A stretch of 60,678 nucleotides of DNA from assembly GCA_944392105.1 (NCBI GenBank), contig CALXVM010000010.1, forward strand, positions 1 through 60,678. The letters are read 5' to 3'. Positions 1-7,451 of this stretch are shown here, in pieces. The number at the start of each line of letters is the position of its first letter. The first letter of the stretch is position 1. The notes under the pieces are model-generated. The model had not been told where the DNA came from and did no database searches. It saw only the letters and a list, made by a program, of their open reading frames with translations. Made by a program: the position numbers and the translations under genes. The DNA is from an uncultured Clostridia bacterium (GTDB lineage: Bacteria; Bacillota; Clostridia; TANB77; CAG-508).

Positions 1-75
1 TTACAGAATTCATTCCTTAAAAGTAGCCTAATATAAACTTAATCAAAAAGTGTCTAACTTTTTGGGTTCAGTTCA
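1..75 (+). mobile_element. Right end of an IS3-family-like insertion sequence (tail of transposase OrfB plus terminal inverted repeat)
   Basis: Bases 1-36 read on the plus strand as the last eleven codons of an open frame (LQNSFLKSSLI, stop TAA at 34-36). This resembles the C-terminus of IS3-group OrfB transposases. The stretch 51-75 begins TGTCTAACTTTTTGGGTTCA and ends in CA, as expected for an IS150-type terminal repeat read outward. Immediately after base 75 the sequence becomes a reverse-transcriptase gene on the other strand, cut in mid-codon, so this looks like an insertion junction. The rest of the element lies outside the window, so family assignment rests on the end sequence only. 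Confidence 0.6.
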
Positions 76-580
76 AAGCTTCTTTGTCTTTTATTTTTCG
101 CTTAAGCTTTTCCTTTAGAACATCATGGTCTATACTTGCAAAAAATTTACTTATATCACATTTTAGAATATAATAATTATTATACTTTATTTTGCAAATT
201 CTATGAAATTCTTTAGCTAGCTCTAAACCTCTTTTAGTACCCATTCCTTTTCTACTAGCAACATTAGCATTAATTAAGCAAGGCATTAAAGAAGGATATA
301 AAATATATCTGCTAACTAAGTGATTAATTATTTTATCATGCATATTTTGACTTACTATACGCCTTTCTTTAGGTTCATAAATAGTAAAAACATTATAAGG
401 ACCAACTACATAATTTCTATTTTTTTAAGTATTGTAAACTCTAGTTATATATATGCATTTATACTCTTTATAATTACGTACTTTTCTCTTATTCTTAGTG
501 TTTTTACATATTTCATTAAATGCATTAAAAATATTTTCTAGTTTGTATATATCTTCATATAAATTTTTCTTACGTTTCAT
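76..580 (-). pseudogene. Reverse transcriptase (RNA-directed DNA polymerase), 5' fragment with a nonsense codon, cut by an IS
   Basis: Reading leftward from an ATG at 580-578 gives MKRKKNLYEDIYKLENIF, a typical start of bacterial RT proteins. Codon 52 is TAA (427-425), where a leucine TTA is expected. The same frame then continues without any shift through YNVFTIYEPKERRIVS and the palm motif YYILKCDISKFFASIDHD, which carries the first catalytic aspartate. At base 76 the frame runs into the insertion-sequence end and stops at TGA 70-68. The YxDD motif and thumb are missing, so the gene is dead: one point nonsense mutation plus truncation. I cannot tell whether it came from a group II intron, a retron or a defence-type RT. 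Confidence 0.75.
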
Positions 581-671
581 AATAACTCCAATCTATGTAT
601 AATATACTATATAAAATATGAAAATTCAATTACCAGAATTTGAAAAAAAGTATATATATAATGTTAATAAT

Positions 672-707
672 AAAACCTAAGATTCAACCAAGCGAATCTT
701 AGGTTTT
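672..707 (-). terminator. Intrinsic terminator of the small membrane-protein gene
   Basis: Perfect 14-bp inverted repeat (arms 672-685 and 694-707, centred on CTAAGATTC/GAATCTTAG) directly downstream of the minus-strand gene. On that strand it is followed by TTTTATTATT. Confidence 0.75.
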
Positions 708-717
708 GCGTTAGGAC

Positions 718-921
718 TTACTTTCTCCTATCCAGGGTGAAAATAAAGCCTGCGAGGAATAAACATACGAACATGCCGAGAATTAAAAGGGTCTTTCCTT
801 CCTCTCCATCAATTCCATTGAAGGAATAGATAAAGAGGAAAATAATGGTGTACACTGTGCTAATTAGGAAACCTAAAAGCATAAGGTCTCCAAGCTGGTC
901 CTTAAATTTCCGCTTTTTCAT
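718..921 (-). CDS. Small two-TM membrane protein of foreign codon composition (island 1)
   Basis: 67 residues from the ATG at 921-919. A strong GAGGGG Shine-Dalgarno lies eight bases upstream, so the in-frame ATG ten codons earlier is less likely. The product starts with basic MKKRKFKD, has two hydrophobic segments (about residues 11-33 and 44-61) and ends in DRRK, so it is probably an inner-membrane protein with both ends in the cytoplasm. I do not recognise the family. Codon use (GGC, CTC, CGG, CTG, GTC) is markedly GC-richer than in neighbours, while promoter and leader are AT-rich. Codon 4 is CGG. It is a monocistronic unit with its own terminator, like the islands at 29.4 and 33.1 kb. 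Confidence 0.6.
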   Translation of the reverse strand: MKKRKFKDQLGDLMLLGFLISTVYTIIFLFIYSFNGIDGEEGKTLLILGMFVCLFLAGFIFTLDRRK

Positions 922-951
922 GATGTTCACCCCTCTAAATAAAAATAGCAT

Positions 952-1281
952 TTCTGCTTATGTATATTATAGCATGTTATAGAGAAAAAAGCTAATAAAA
1001 AATTAAACACATTTTGAGGAATAAAAGTTAAGCATAGTTTTATCAAAAATACATAGACTAAATAGAAATGCCAATTGTAAAAGTAAATTTTATTTTAAAA
1101 AGGGTATTTATAAAAAAAGACAGGTAAATTGCAAAAGTAAAATATATTTTGTAAAGCTAAAAATAAATAATAATTTATTGAAATTTAGTTTCTTAAGGAG
1201 TATTATATTGTATATAAGATAGAAAAGAAATCTATAATTCTATGATTTGAATTATAATGCATACAAAAAAGAGGCGATTAA
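952..1281. other. Intergenic region between the island-1 gene and trmL
   Basis: AT-rich spacer without a convincing gene. A minus-strand -10 (TATAAT read leftward from 971 to 966) sits upstream of the 67-aa gene. Two imperfect direct repeats of the form AATTG(T/C)AAAAGTAAA occur near 1073 and 1127. The SD for trmL (GAGGCG, about 1271-1276) is at the right edge. Nothing else is evident. Confidence 0.4.
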
Positions 1282-1779
1282 ATGAAGTTAAATATTGTAA
1301 TGGTAGAACCAGAAATACCACAAAATACAGGAAATATAGCAAGAACTTGTGCAGCAATAGGTGCTAAGCTACATTTAGTAGAACCACTGGGCTTTCAAAT
1401 AACTGACAAATATTTAAAAAGGGCAGGATTAGACTATTGGGACAAATTAGATATAGAAATGCATAGTTCTTTAGAAGCATTTTTAAATAAATATAAACCA
1501 GAGGAAAATAACATGTTTTTTTCTACAACAAAGGGAAAGCATTGCTATTCAGATGTAAATTATGCTAATTTTGAAGAAGTGTTTATTTTATTTGGAAAAG
1601 AAACAAAAGGACTTCCAGAAGATTTACTACAAAAATACATAACCAATACAATACGAATTCCAATGAGGGAACATTTGCGTTCTTTAAACTTGTCAAACTC
1701 TGTTGCAATAGTTGCATATGAAGTTTTTAGGCAAGTAGGGTTTGACAATTTAGAGCAAATAAGTAAGTACTTTGACTAA
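1282..1779 (+). CDS. trmL: tRNA (cytidine/uridine-2'-O-)-methyltransferase TrmL
   Basis: A 165-residue SPOUT (SpoU) methyltransferase, the full length of the TrmL/YibK family, which methylates the ribose of the wobble nucleotide 34 of certain leucine tRNAs with S-adenosylmethionine. Visible motifs are motif 1 EPEIPQNTGNIART (residues 9-22), motif 2 FILFGKETKGLP (101-112) and motif 3 with RIPM...SLNLSNSVAIVAYE (125-147), which form the trefoil-knot cofactor site. The start ATG follows a GAGGCG ribosome site. The gene stands alone and is closed by a strong terminator at 1813-1860. Expected to act in the cytoplasm as a dimer. Family assignment is secure; the exact tRNA substrate is inferred. Confidence 0.93.
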   Translation: MKLNIVMVEPEIPQNTGNIARTCAAIGAKLHLVEPLGFQITDKYLKRAGLDYWDKLDIEMHSSLEAFLNKYKPEENNMFFSTTKGKHCYSDVNYANFEEVFILFGKETKGLPEDLLQKYITNTIRIPMREHLRSLNLSNSVAIVAYEVFRQVGFDNLEQISKYFD

Positions 1780-1812
1780 AATTATATTCAAAAATTTATA
1801 AAATTAATATAA

Positions 1813-1860
1813 AAATAAGACTTATATATTTTTATTTACAAAAGTATATAAGTCTTATTT
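1813..1860 (+). terminator. Intrinsic terminator after trmL
   Basis: Perfect 16-bp arms (1813-1828 and 1845-1860, AAATAAGACTTATATA and its complement) followed by TTCT. It is nearly symmetric in composition, so it may also serve the converging NUDIX gene. Confidence 0.8.
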
Positions 1861-1879
1861 TTCTGTCAAAAATCTCCGT

Positions 1880-1916
1880 CCCCATTGACCGCGAGGTTGA
1901 ACGCCCCATTGACCGC
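1880..1916. repeat. Direct repeat pair CCCCATTGACCGC (REP-like)
   Basis: CCCCATTGACCGC occurs at 1880-1892 and again at 1904-1916, separated by GAGGTTGAACG. It sits five bases beyond the stop codon of the minus-strand NUDIX gene and is far GC-richer than its surroundings. No other copy is seen in the window. Confidence 0.55.
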
Positions 1917-1920
1917 TTAA

Positions 1921-2421
1921 TTAAAATTCATAATTCAATAAGTTAATAAACATGTCTAAATATATATCAATACTTGGAGCTAATTCACCATTTTTTTGCA
2001 TGTCACGTATTTCATCTATAGTGCACCACTTAGCATCTGCAACTTCTTCTGTCTGTAAAACAAGATCATTTAAAGCTATATCAAGTTTAACTAACCATAT
2101 ATCAACAAAATCGTATTTTCTCTTGAAAGAAAGTATAAGCTCAATATTGCTTTTGGGAATATCTATACCAAGTTCCTCTTTACATTCTCTTAAAGCTCCT
2201 TGCAAAGGCGTTTCGCCGCTATCTACTGCACCTCCAGTTATTGACCACATATTAGGAAATGTCCTTTTATTTGGAGATCTTTTTTGCATTAAGAATTTTC
2301 CTTCACTATTTATAATCCAAGTGTGAGCACTTTGCCTGTATTCTCCTAACGTGTTTTCCCTTCGCTCAGCTGTTTTATTTAAATATTGTCTTTTGTTATT
2401 TAACTTATCAACAATTTCCAT
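1921..2421 (-). CDS. NUDIX hydrolase (isopentenyl-diphosphate-isomerase-like branch)
   Basis: The Nudix box is complete: GGAVDSGETPLQGALRE continuing into CKEELGI, matching G-x5-E-x7-REUxEExGU with the metal-binding glutamates present. The N-terminal part (MEIVDKLNNK, then GEYRQSAHTWIIN) resembles the YfcD/IDI-like group, which act on nucleoside-diphosphate-linked or prenyl-diphosphate substrates. The actual substrate cannot be read from sequence. I prefer the second ATG (2421), giving 166 residues: the AGAAAGG ribosome site is only one base from the upstream ATG at 2433. The gene converges on trmL and appears monocistronic. Confidence 0.85.
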   Translation of the reverse strand: MEIVDKLNNKRQYLNKTAERRENTLGEYRQSAHTWIINSEGKFLMQKRSPNKRTFPNMWSITGGAVDSGETPLQGALRECKEELGIDIPKSNIELILSFKRKYDFVDIWLVKLDIALNDLVLQTEEVADAKWCTIDEIRDMQKNGELAPSIDIYLDMFINLLNYEF

Positions 2422-2528
2422 AAATACTATCATTCCTTTCTTAAATTTTTATATTTCAAAAATGTTTACTTAATATTGATTAAGGGAGTAAATTAAAATT
2501 TCTATAATTTTAATACAAGTCTAAATGT

Positions 2529-2658
2529 AAGTCAAATAAAACAGTTAAACTAAAAACTAAATACTATTTTTTAATCATACTAGAAATTCGTGTTTTAATC
2601 GAAAAAGTCAAATAAAACAGCCAAAATACTGGACTTTTTGGCTGTTTTGTGGTATAAT
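2529..2658 (+). promoter_or_regulatory. Promoter of the antitoxin gene overlapping an inverted repeat
   Basis: A likely sigma-A promoter TGGACT (2630-2635), 17 bp, TATAAT (2653-2658). The spacer is occupied by the right arm of a perfect 13-bp inverted repeat (arms 2614-2626 and 2636-2648, core AACAGCCAAAA). The 16-mer AAGTCAAATAAAACAG is directly repeated at about 2529 and 2605. Repeats overlapping the -35/-10 suggest an operator, as is usual for autoregulated toxin-antitoxin units, but no binding evidence exists. Confidence 0.5.
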
Positions 2659-2704
2659 AATATTGTGGTGTTTATAAAGAAAATTTATTGTGGAGGTAAT
2701 TTAT

Positions 2705-2872
2705 ATGTTTAATGAAAACGAATTTAAATTTAATATAGATAACATAAAAAATGACTTAGCAATAGAAGGAATGGACATTTCACAAAACGATATAGATAAG
2801 TATAGAATGTATGCAAACAATGAAGTAACAATGCCAGATTTAATAGAAATGATAAAAAAAGAATCATTATAA
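2705..2872 (+). CDS. VbhA-like antitoxin partner of the Fic protein
   Basis: A 55-residue acidic, helical protein starting at the ATG 2705 behind GGAGG at 2692-2696; the upstream in-frame ATG at 2690 precedes that ribosome site. The segment LAIEGMDISQNDIDKYRMYA followed by NNEVTMPDLIEMIKK resembles the VbhA/antitoxin_VbhA family, small proteins that insert an alpha helix next to the Fic active site and block ATP binding. The classic inhibitory motif (S/T)xxxE(G/N) is only partly kept: the EG pair is present, but an aspartate stands where S/T is expected. A Fic gene follows 367 bp downstream on the same strand, which supports the pairing. A terminator lies between them. Confidence 0.6.
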   Translation: MFNENEFKFNIDNIKNDLAIEGMDISQNDIDKYRMYANNEVTMPDLIEMIKKESL

Positions 2873-2910
2873 CAAGTAAAATAGCAAGAAAATATTAATA
2901 ATTATAGATA

Positions 2911-2943
2911 AATAGTAGCTTTAAAAAATTTAAAGTTGCTATT
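2911..2943 (+). terminator. Intrinsic terminator between antitoxin and fic
   Basis: Arms AATAGTAGCTTTAAA (2911-2925) and its partner 2929-2943, with two G-U pairs, followed by TTTTTAT. It would uncouple most antitoxin transcription from the Fic gene. Confidence 0.7.
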
Positions 2944-3239
2944 TTTTATATTATATTAAAATTCTCTTTTTGGTATTATATACTTAAATTATTAAAATAA
3001 TTAGAAAATTATGTCGAAATACTAATTGCTTTTGAAAATAAAAATTAACAGAAACAAAACTCTAACTCTAGAACAATTGAGTTGAATTTTATAATAAGTG
3101 GAAATATATTTTTAAAAGAAAAGCACTTGAATATATGATAAAATTAAGTATAATATAAGTAAAAATTCATATTATTAATTATATATAGAAAGTTGCATTT
3201 CATAATTTATGAGTGAAAAAAGCAACAGATGGGGTAAAT
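2944..3239 (+). other. Leader region upstream of fic
   Basis: About 300 bp without a gene. It contains an exact Spo0A-box-like TGTCGAA at 3012-3018 and, close to the start codon, a partial inverted repeat GTTGCATTTCAT ... GTGAAAAAAGCAAC (about 3192-3226). No clear -35/-10 pair stands out. Confidence 0.3.
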
Positions 3240-3830
3240 ATGGAAGAAATATATAAAGATAGAGGTTCAATACATTGTTATCCAGGTACTAATATATTAA
3301 TAAACAAACTAAATATAAAAGATGGAGAAAAATTGTCAAAATATGAGGCAAAAATAACAGCAGCGAAATCATTAGCATTAAGACAAAAAGGTATTACTGG
3401 AAATTTTGATGTTGAACATTTTAAATCAATACATAAGTTCTTATTTGAAGACATATATCCATTTGCCGGAATTTTAAGAGATGAAAATATTTCAAAAGGT
3501 GAGTTTAGATTTGCAAGTTTTGAATATATAGAGTCAGAACTAAATAGACTTATGGAAGAATTAAAAAGTGAGAATTATTTAGAAGGCCTAAATAAAGAAG
3601 AATTGGCTAAAAGGCTAGCATATTATTTATCAGAATTAAACGTTTTACATCCTTTTAGGGAAGGAAATGGAAGGACAACTAGAGAATTTATAAGACAACT
3701 AGCATTAAAAAACGGATATAAATTAAACTTAAGCAAAGTAATGCCAGAAGAAGTATTAAATGCTAGTATAGAGTCAATTGTAGACACAAAGCATTTAGAA
3801 AAAATATTTAATGAATGTTTGGAAGAATAG
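3240..3830 (+). CDS. Fic/DOC family protein (AMP-transferase toxin)
   Basis: A 196-residue Fic-domain protein. The signature HPFREGNGR is complete, with the catalytic histidine and the phosphate-binding GNGR loop, so it should transfer AMP (or a related nucleotide moiety) from ATP onto hydroxyl side chains of target proteins. The N-terminal half carries the usual Fic start (YPGTNILINKLNIKD) and the flap region. I take ATG 3240 as start, preceded by GGGG, rather than the GTG at 3213. There is no inhibitory helix within the protein, consistent with a class I Fic whose antitoxin is the separate upstream 55-residue protein. Targets such as DNA gyrase or topoisomerase IV are known for class I relatives, but cannot be inferred here. 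Confidence 0.85.
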   Translation: MEEIYKDRGSIHCYPGTNILINKLNIKDGEKLSKYEAKITAAKSLALRQKGITGNFDVEHFKSIHKFLFEDIYPFAGILRDENISKGEFRFASFEYIESELNRLMEELKSENYLEGLNKEELAKRLAYYLSELNVLHPFREGNGRTTREFIRQLALKNGYKLNLSKVMPEEVLNASIESIVDTKHLEKIFNECLEE

Positions 3831-3987
3831 TAAAAGAATAATTATAGTAAAAATTGTAGAAACAATTCACAATATGTTATAAGAAAAATATAACCTTATA
3901 AAAGTAATAAATATAAAATAATAAAAAGTATAAAATAGTAAAAAACTAGCTATAAAATGAAATATTTTTAAAGAAAGGAAGTAAAGT

Positions 3988-4374
3988 ATGCAAGAAAAAT
4001 TAAAAGAATTATTAAAAAATAGTTATAGTCCATATTCAAACTTTAAAGTTGCAGCAATAGTTGTAATGAAAGATGGAAAAGAATTTAATGGGGTCAATGT
4101 AGAAAATGCAAGTTATGGTGCAGCAATTTGTGCTGAACGTAGTGCAATTGTTAGTGCAATAAGTAACGGATATAGAAATGGTGACTTTAAAGAGCTACAT
4201 GTTATGGTGGGTAGCGGAAAAATAGGAATGCCATGCTTTATATGTAGACAAGTAATAAGTGAAATGTTTGAAAAAAATTGTGCCGTATATTGCTACGACA
4301 CAAATGGCAATGTGGATAAATACACAGTAGAACAGATTTGCCCATATCCATTTAACAGTGAAGATTTAAGATAA
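3988..4374 (+). CDS. cdd: Cytidine deaminase
   Basis: A 128-residue homotetrameric-type cytidine deaminase that hydrolyses cytidine or deoxycytidine to uridine in pyrimidine salvage. The zinc site is visible as C48-A-E50 (ICAERSAI, with E50 the proton shuttle) and P82-C83-x-x-C86-R-Q (MPCFICRQVI). The N-terminal YSPYSNFKVAA and NVENASYG substrate-binding segments are typical of the family. The second motif has Phe where PCGxCRQ usually has Gly. An AAGAAAGGAAG ribosome site precedes the ATG. It appears monocistronic; a REP-like repeat follows directly. Confidence 0.93.
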   Translation: MQEKLKELLKNSYSPYSNFKVAAIVVMKDGKEFNGVNVENASYGAAICAERSAIVSAISNGYRNGDFKELHVMVGSGKIGMPCFICRQVISEMFEKNCAVYCYDTNGNVDKYTVEQICPYPFNSEDLR

Positions 4375-4387
4375 TGTAAAAAAGAAT

Positions 4388-4444
4388 AAGATGACCTGTC
4401 CCTTTTTTCCCAATTTAGGAAATTGGGACCTGTCCCTAATTTCC
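4388..4444 (+). repeat. REP-like GGGACCTGTCCC element, copy F (left bracket of the bce module)
   Basis: Contains GACCTGTCCC at 4393-4402, a hairpin CCCAATTTaggAAATTGGG (4409-4427) and an alternative, overlapping hairpin GGAAATTGGGAC/GTCCCTAATTTCC (4418-4444). The same sequence occurs in reverse orientation at about 9475-9536 and in shorter form at 10176-10202. Its right edge abuts CCAAAAGGAGG, so the repeat border provides the ribosome site of bceR. Confidence 0.75.
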
Positions 4445-4457
4445 AAAAGGAGGCAAA

Positions 4458-5129
4458 ATGCAAAATATTTTAATAGTAGAAGATGACGAAAAATTATCAA
4501 AAGAGTTAGAAAAATTTTTATCACAAAATGGATATGAGGCAAGTAGAATTACTAATTTTGAAAATGTAATAAATGATATATTAAATAGCAAATGTAACAT
4601 GGTATTATTAGATATAAACTTACCAGGAAATAACGGAGAATATATATGCAAAGAAGTAAGAAAAATCTCAGATGTACCAATTGTTATGATAACAAGTGTA
4701 GATAGCGAATTAGACGAATTAATAAGTTTAAATTATGGAGCAGATGACTATATTACAAAACCATTTAATCTTCAAATTTTACTTGCAAAGATTGCAACAA
4801 TCCTAAAAAGGACAAGTTCTAACAATAAAGATCAAACGAAAATAAATTGCGAAAATTTTATTTTAAATTTATCAAAGAGTACAATAGAAAAAGATGGAAA
4901 AGAAATTGAACTTACTAAAAATGAATTTAAAATATTATATTATTTAGTGCAAAATAGAGGAAAAATTGTTTCTAGAGAAGAACTAATGAATTATTTATGG
5001 GATAGTGAAATGTTTGTTGATGACAATACTCTAACAGTAAATATTACAAGAATTAGAAATAAATTAGAAGAAGTTAATTTAAAAGATATACTAGAAACAA
5101 GAAGAGGGCAGGGATATATATTGATATAA
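4458..5129 (+). CDS. bceR: OmpR-family response regulator, BceR type
   Basis: 223 residues: receiver domain (about 1-115) with acidic pocket D9/D10, phospho-acceptor D52 (VLLDINLPG) and K101 (DDYITKPF), then an OmpR/PhoB winged-helix DNA-binding domain (about 128-223, ending RRGQGYILI). It should be phosphorylated by the histidine kinase encoded next and activate the downstream ABC transporter operon. The order regulator-kinase-ATPase-permease, and the closeness of the kinase to the intramembrane-sensing BceS group, define it as BceR-like rather than a generic PhoP. The ribosome site AAAAGGAGG derives from the edge of the repeat in front. A terminator separates it from the kinase gene. Confidence 0.85.
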   Translation: MQNILIVEDDEKLSKELEKFLSQNGYEASRITNFENVINDILNSKCNMVLLDINLPGNNGEYICKEVRKISDVPIVMITSVDSELDELISLNYGADDYITKPFNLQILLAKIATILKRTSSNNKDQTKINCENFILNLSKSTIEKDGKEIELTKNEFKILYYLVQNRGKIVSREELMNYLWDSEMFVDDNTLTVNITRIRNKLEEVNLKDILETRRGQGYILI

Positions 5130-5138
5130 GATTATTAT

Positions 5139-5184
5139 AAAATAACTCTACTTCTAAATGCATTTCCAGTGGTAGAGTTATTTT
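5139..5184 (+). terminator. Terminator-like hairpin between bceR and bceS
   Basis: Perfect 13-bp arms AAAATAACTCTAC (5139-5151) and GTAGAGTTATTTT (5172-5184), with a 20-nt loop and a weak T tract. It probably reduces read-through from bceR, so the 220-bp gap likely holds a separate bceS promoter. Confidence 0.65.
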
Positions 5185-5350
5185 AAATATAGTACAAAGC
5201 AAAAGTGCTTGATGAAAAATTAAATGTTTTTGCTAGTAGATTAGTAATAAGCTGTAACAAAAATTGATTATATAAATTGATATCTAACCTTAGGTAACTG
5301 CGGATAAGTAAAATATTAGTTTTAGTAAAAAAATAAAGAAAGGTATAAAA

Positions 5351-6367
5351 ATGAGCATAAAAGAATTTTTAAAAGATAAAATATTAGGAATAATTTTAAC
5401 AGCATTCTTAATTATATCAATAGTAGTATTTCTTGCAATTACGCAAATAGATTTATTTATAAAAATATATATTCCTGTAGCAGTATTAATAGTTTATGTA
5501 TTTGTATTAGTAGTAGAATTCATAAAAAAGAAGAAGTTTTATACAGCAATAAAGGAAAGTTTGTTAGAACTAGACGAAAAATATTTAATTGCTGAAACTA
5601 TAGATAATCCTTCATTTTTAGATGGCAAGATACTAAAAAATATTTTAGTTGAAACAGATAAATCTATGATTGAACATGTTAATAAATACAAGTACTTGCA
5701 AGAGGAATACAAAGAATACATAGAATTATGGATACATGAAATAAAGACGCCAATTGCGGCAGGAAAGTTAATAGCACAGAATAATAAAAACGAAGTCACA
5801 AAAAGTATAGATGAAGAACTAGATAAAATAGAATACTATGTAGAGCAAGCATTATATTATGCAAGAAGTAATACTGTAGAAAAAGATTATTGTATTACAA
5901 AATGCAACTTACAAGATATAGTAAATTCTGTTATAAAAAGGAACAAAGACGCACTAATAAATAATAAAATAAAAATAAATATAGAAGATACTAATGAAAT
6001 AGTTTATACAGATAGCAAATGGATAGCATTTATATTAAATCAGATTATAACAAATTGTATAAAATATTCAAAGCAAGAAAATGCAGAAATTAATATAAAT
6101 GTTGAAACAAAGAAAGCTAGAGTTATATTAGAAATTAAAGACAATGGAATTGGAATAAAAAAAGGAGAAATAACAAAAGTATTTGATAAAGGCTTTACTG
6201 GAAGTAATGGCAGAAAAGACGGAAAAAAATCCACAGGTATAGGATTATATTTATGTAAAAAACTATGTGGAAAATTAGGAATAGGCATAGAGCTTAATTC
6301 AGAAGAAAGTGTGGGCACAGATGTAAAACTAGTATTTCCAAAAAATACTTATCATTTAGCAGAATAA
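5351..6367 (+). CDS. bceS: Intramembrane-sensing histidine kinase, BceS type
   Basis: 338 residues. Two transmembrane helices (about 11-32 and 39-58) are joined by a loop of only a few residues, with no extracellular sensor domain. This is the hallmark of BceS kinases, which read the flux of their partner ABC transporter instead of a ligand. The DHp helix has ELWIHEIKTPIAA with H129 as phosphorylation site; the ATPase domain shows the N box (LNQIITNCIKYS), DNGIGI and KSTGIGLYLCKKL. Preceded by AAGAAAGG. It acts on the response regulator upstream; the transporter genes follow after a 316-bp gap containing the regulated promoter. Confidence 0.87.
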   Translation: MSIKEFLKDKILGIILTAFLIISIVVFLAITQIDLFIKIYIPVAVLIVYVFVLVVEFIKKKKFYTAIKESLLELDEKYLIAETIDNPSFLDGKILKNILVETDKSMIEHVNKYKYLQEEYKEYIELWIHEIKTPIAAGKLIAQNNKNEVTKSIDEELDKIEYYVEQALYYARSNTVEKDYCITKCNLQDIVNSVIKRNKDALINNKIKINIEDTNEIVYTDSKWIAFILNQIITNCIKYSKQENAEININVETKKARVILEIKDNGIGIKKGEITKVFDKGFTGSNGRKDGKKSTGIGLYLCKKLCGKLGIGIELNSEESVGTDVKLVFPKNTYHLAE

Positions 6368-6371
6368 GAAA

Positions 6372-6470
6372 TTGGGACCAGATCTAAATTTCCTAAAAAA
6401 AGAAATTTTAAGCAGATCTACTTTTAGATTTGACTTATTTCTTACAATAAAAATTTAGATTTGGTCCCAA
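6372..6470. repeat. Nested hairpin with GGGACC/GGTCCC ends (element E)
   Basis: Outer arms TTGGGACCAGATCTAAATTT (6372-6391) and its complement at 6451-6470, 19 of 20 pairs plus one G-U. An inner arm pair is AAGAAAT (6400-6406) / ATTTCTT (6437-6443). It starts eight bases after the bceS stop. The GGGACC ends relate it to the REP-like copies F, G and H. Confidence 0.65.
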
Positions 6471-6524
6471 AAGTTTGTAATTAAATCCATAAAATTAAAG
6501 TAGATTAAATTTTATTACTTAACC

Positions 6525-6588
6525 TTACGAAAATGTAATATTATTGAAAGCTAAATCGATGGTAACCTTAATAAATAGAAGCTATAAT
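6525..6588 (+). promoter_or_regulatory. BceR-type operator and promoter of bceAB
   Basis: TTACGAAAATGTAA (6525-6538) matches the BceR binding pattern TNACA-N4-TGTAA with one mismatch. A good -10 (TATAAT, 6583-6588) follows, but no recognisable -35 lies 17 bp ahead of it, as expected for an activator-dependent promoter. The heptamer AACCTTA occurs at 6521 and again at 6564. Confidence 0.55.
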
Positions 6589-6683
6589 AATATTAAATTA
6601 ATATTTTAGCAGAATTAATTAACATAGATGAAGAAGAATTAATCTGCTAAATATAAAATTTAGAATATTAAGGAGGAAAAGTT

Positions 6684-7451
6684 ATGGCAGAAGTATTAGA
6701 AGTAAGAAATATTGAAAAATACTATGGAAACAAAGGCAACCTAACAAAAGCAATAGACAATATTAGCTTCAAAATTGAAAAAGGCGAATTCGTTGGAATA
6801 ATGGGAGCAAGCGGAAGCGGAAAAAGTACTCTTTTAAATTGTATTTCTACTATAGATAGAGTAACAGCAGGTAGCATAAAAGTAAATGGAGAGGAAATTA
6901 CAAATTTAAAAGGTAACAAATTAAACAAATTTAGAAGAGAAGAACTAGGATTTATATTCCAAGATTTTAATTTATTAGACACTTTAAGCTGTTATGAAAA
7001 TATAGCGTTAGCATTAACTATTCAAAAGGTACCAGCTAAAGAAATTCAAAAAAGAGTAAAAGAAGTATCTGAAAAATTGGGAATAACAGATATATTAAAA
7101 AAATATCCATACCAAGTTTCTGGAGGGCAAAAACAAAGAGTAGCATCTGCTAGAGCAATAATAACAAACCCTAAGCTTGTTTTGGCAGATGAGCCAACCG
7201 GTGCACTAGACTCAAAGGCAGCAAGGATGCTCTTAGAAAATTTTGAGTACTTAAATAAAATAATGAACGCAACTATATTAATGGTTACACACGATGCATT
7301 TACAGCAAGTTATGCAAATAGAATTTTATTTATTAAAGATGGAAAAATATTTAATGAGTTAGTAAAAGGAAACGATACTAGAAAGCAATTCTTTGAGAAG
7401 ATTATTGAAGTTGTAACTCTTCTTGGAGGTGATTTAAATGATGTCATTTAA
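6684..7451 (+). CDS. bceA: ABC transporter ATPase, BceA type (peptide-antibiotic detoxification)
   Basis: A 255-residue nucleotide-binding protein: Walker A GASGSGKST (about 40-48), Q loop FIFQDFNLL, ABC signature VSGGQKQR and Walker B LVLADEPTGALD, then the H loop MVTHDA. The LolD/MacB-like sequence and its partner, a large FtsX-domain permease, place it in the BceAB group. These transporters free lipid II-cycle intermediates from bacitracin-like peptides and report flux to the kinase. Start ATG follows AAGGAGG. It overlaps the permease gene by 14 bp, so the two are translationally coupled. Confidence 0.9.
   Translation: MAEVLEVRNIEKYYGNKGNLTKAIDNISFKIEKGEFVGIMGASGSGKSTLLNCISTIDRVTAGSIKVNGEEITNLKGNKLNKFRREELGFIFQDFNLLDTLSCYENIALALTIQKVPAKEIQKRVKEVSEKLGITDILKKYPYQVSGGQKQRVASARAIITNPKLVLADEPTGALDSKAARMLLENFEYLNKIMNATILMVTHDAFTASYANRILFIKDGKIFNELVKGNDTRKQFFEKIIEVVTLLGGDLNDVI

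Noticed and set aside
320..541. Plus-strand 73-residue ORF
   Set aside because: Antiparallel shadow of the reverse-transcriptase fragment, whose protein matches a known family.
2873..3239. Small RNA or riboswitch in the fic leader
   Set aside because: Only short dyads are visible and none matches a riboswitch architecture I know.
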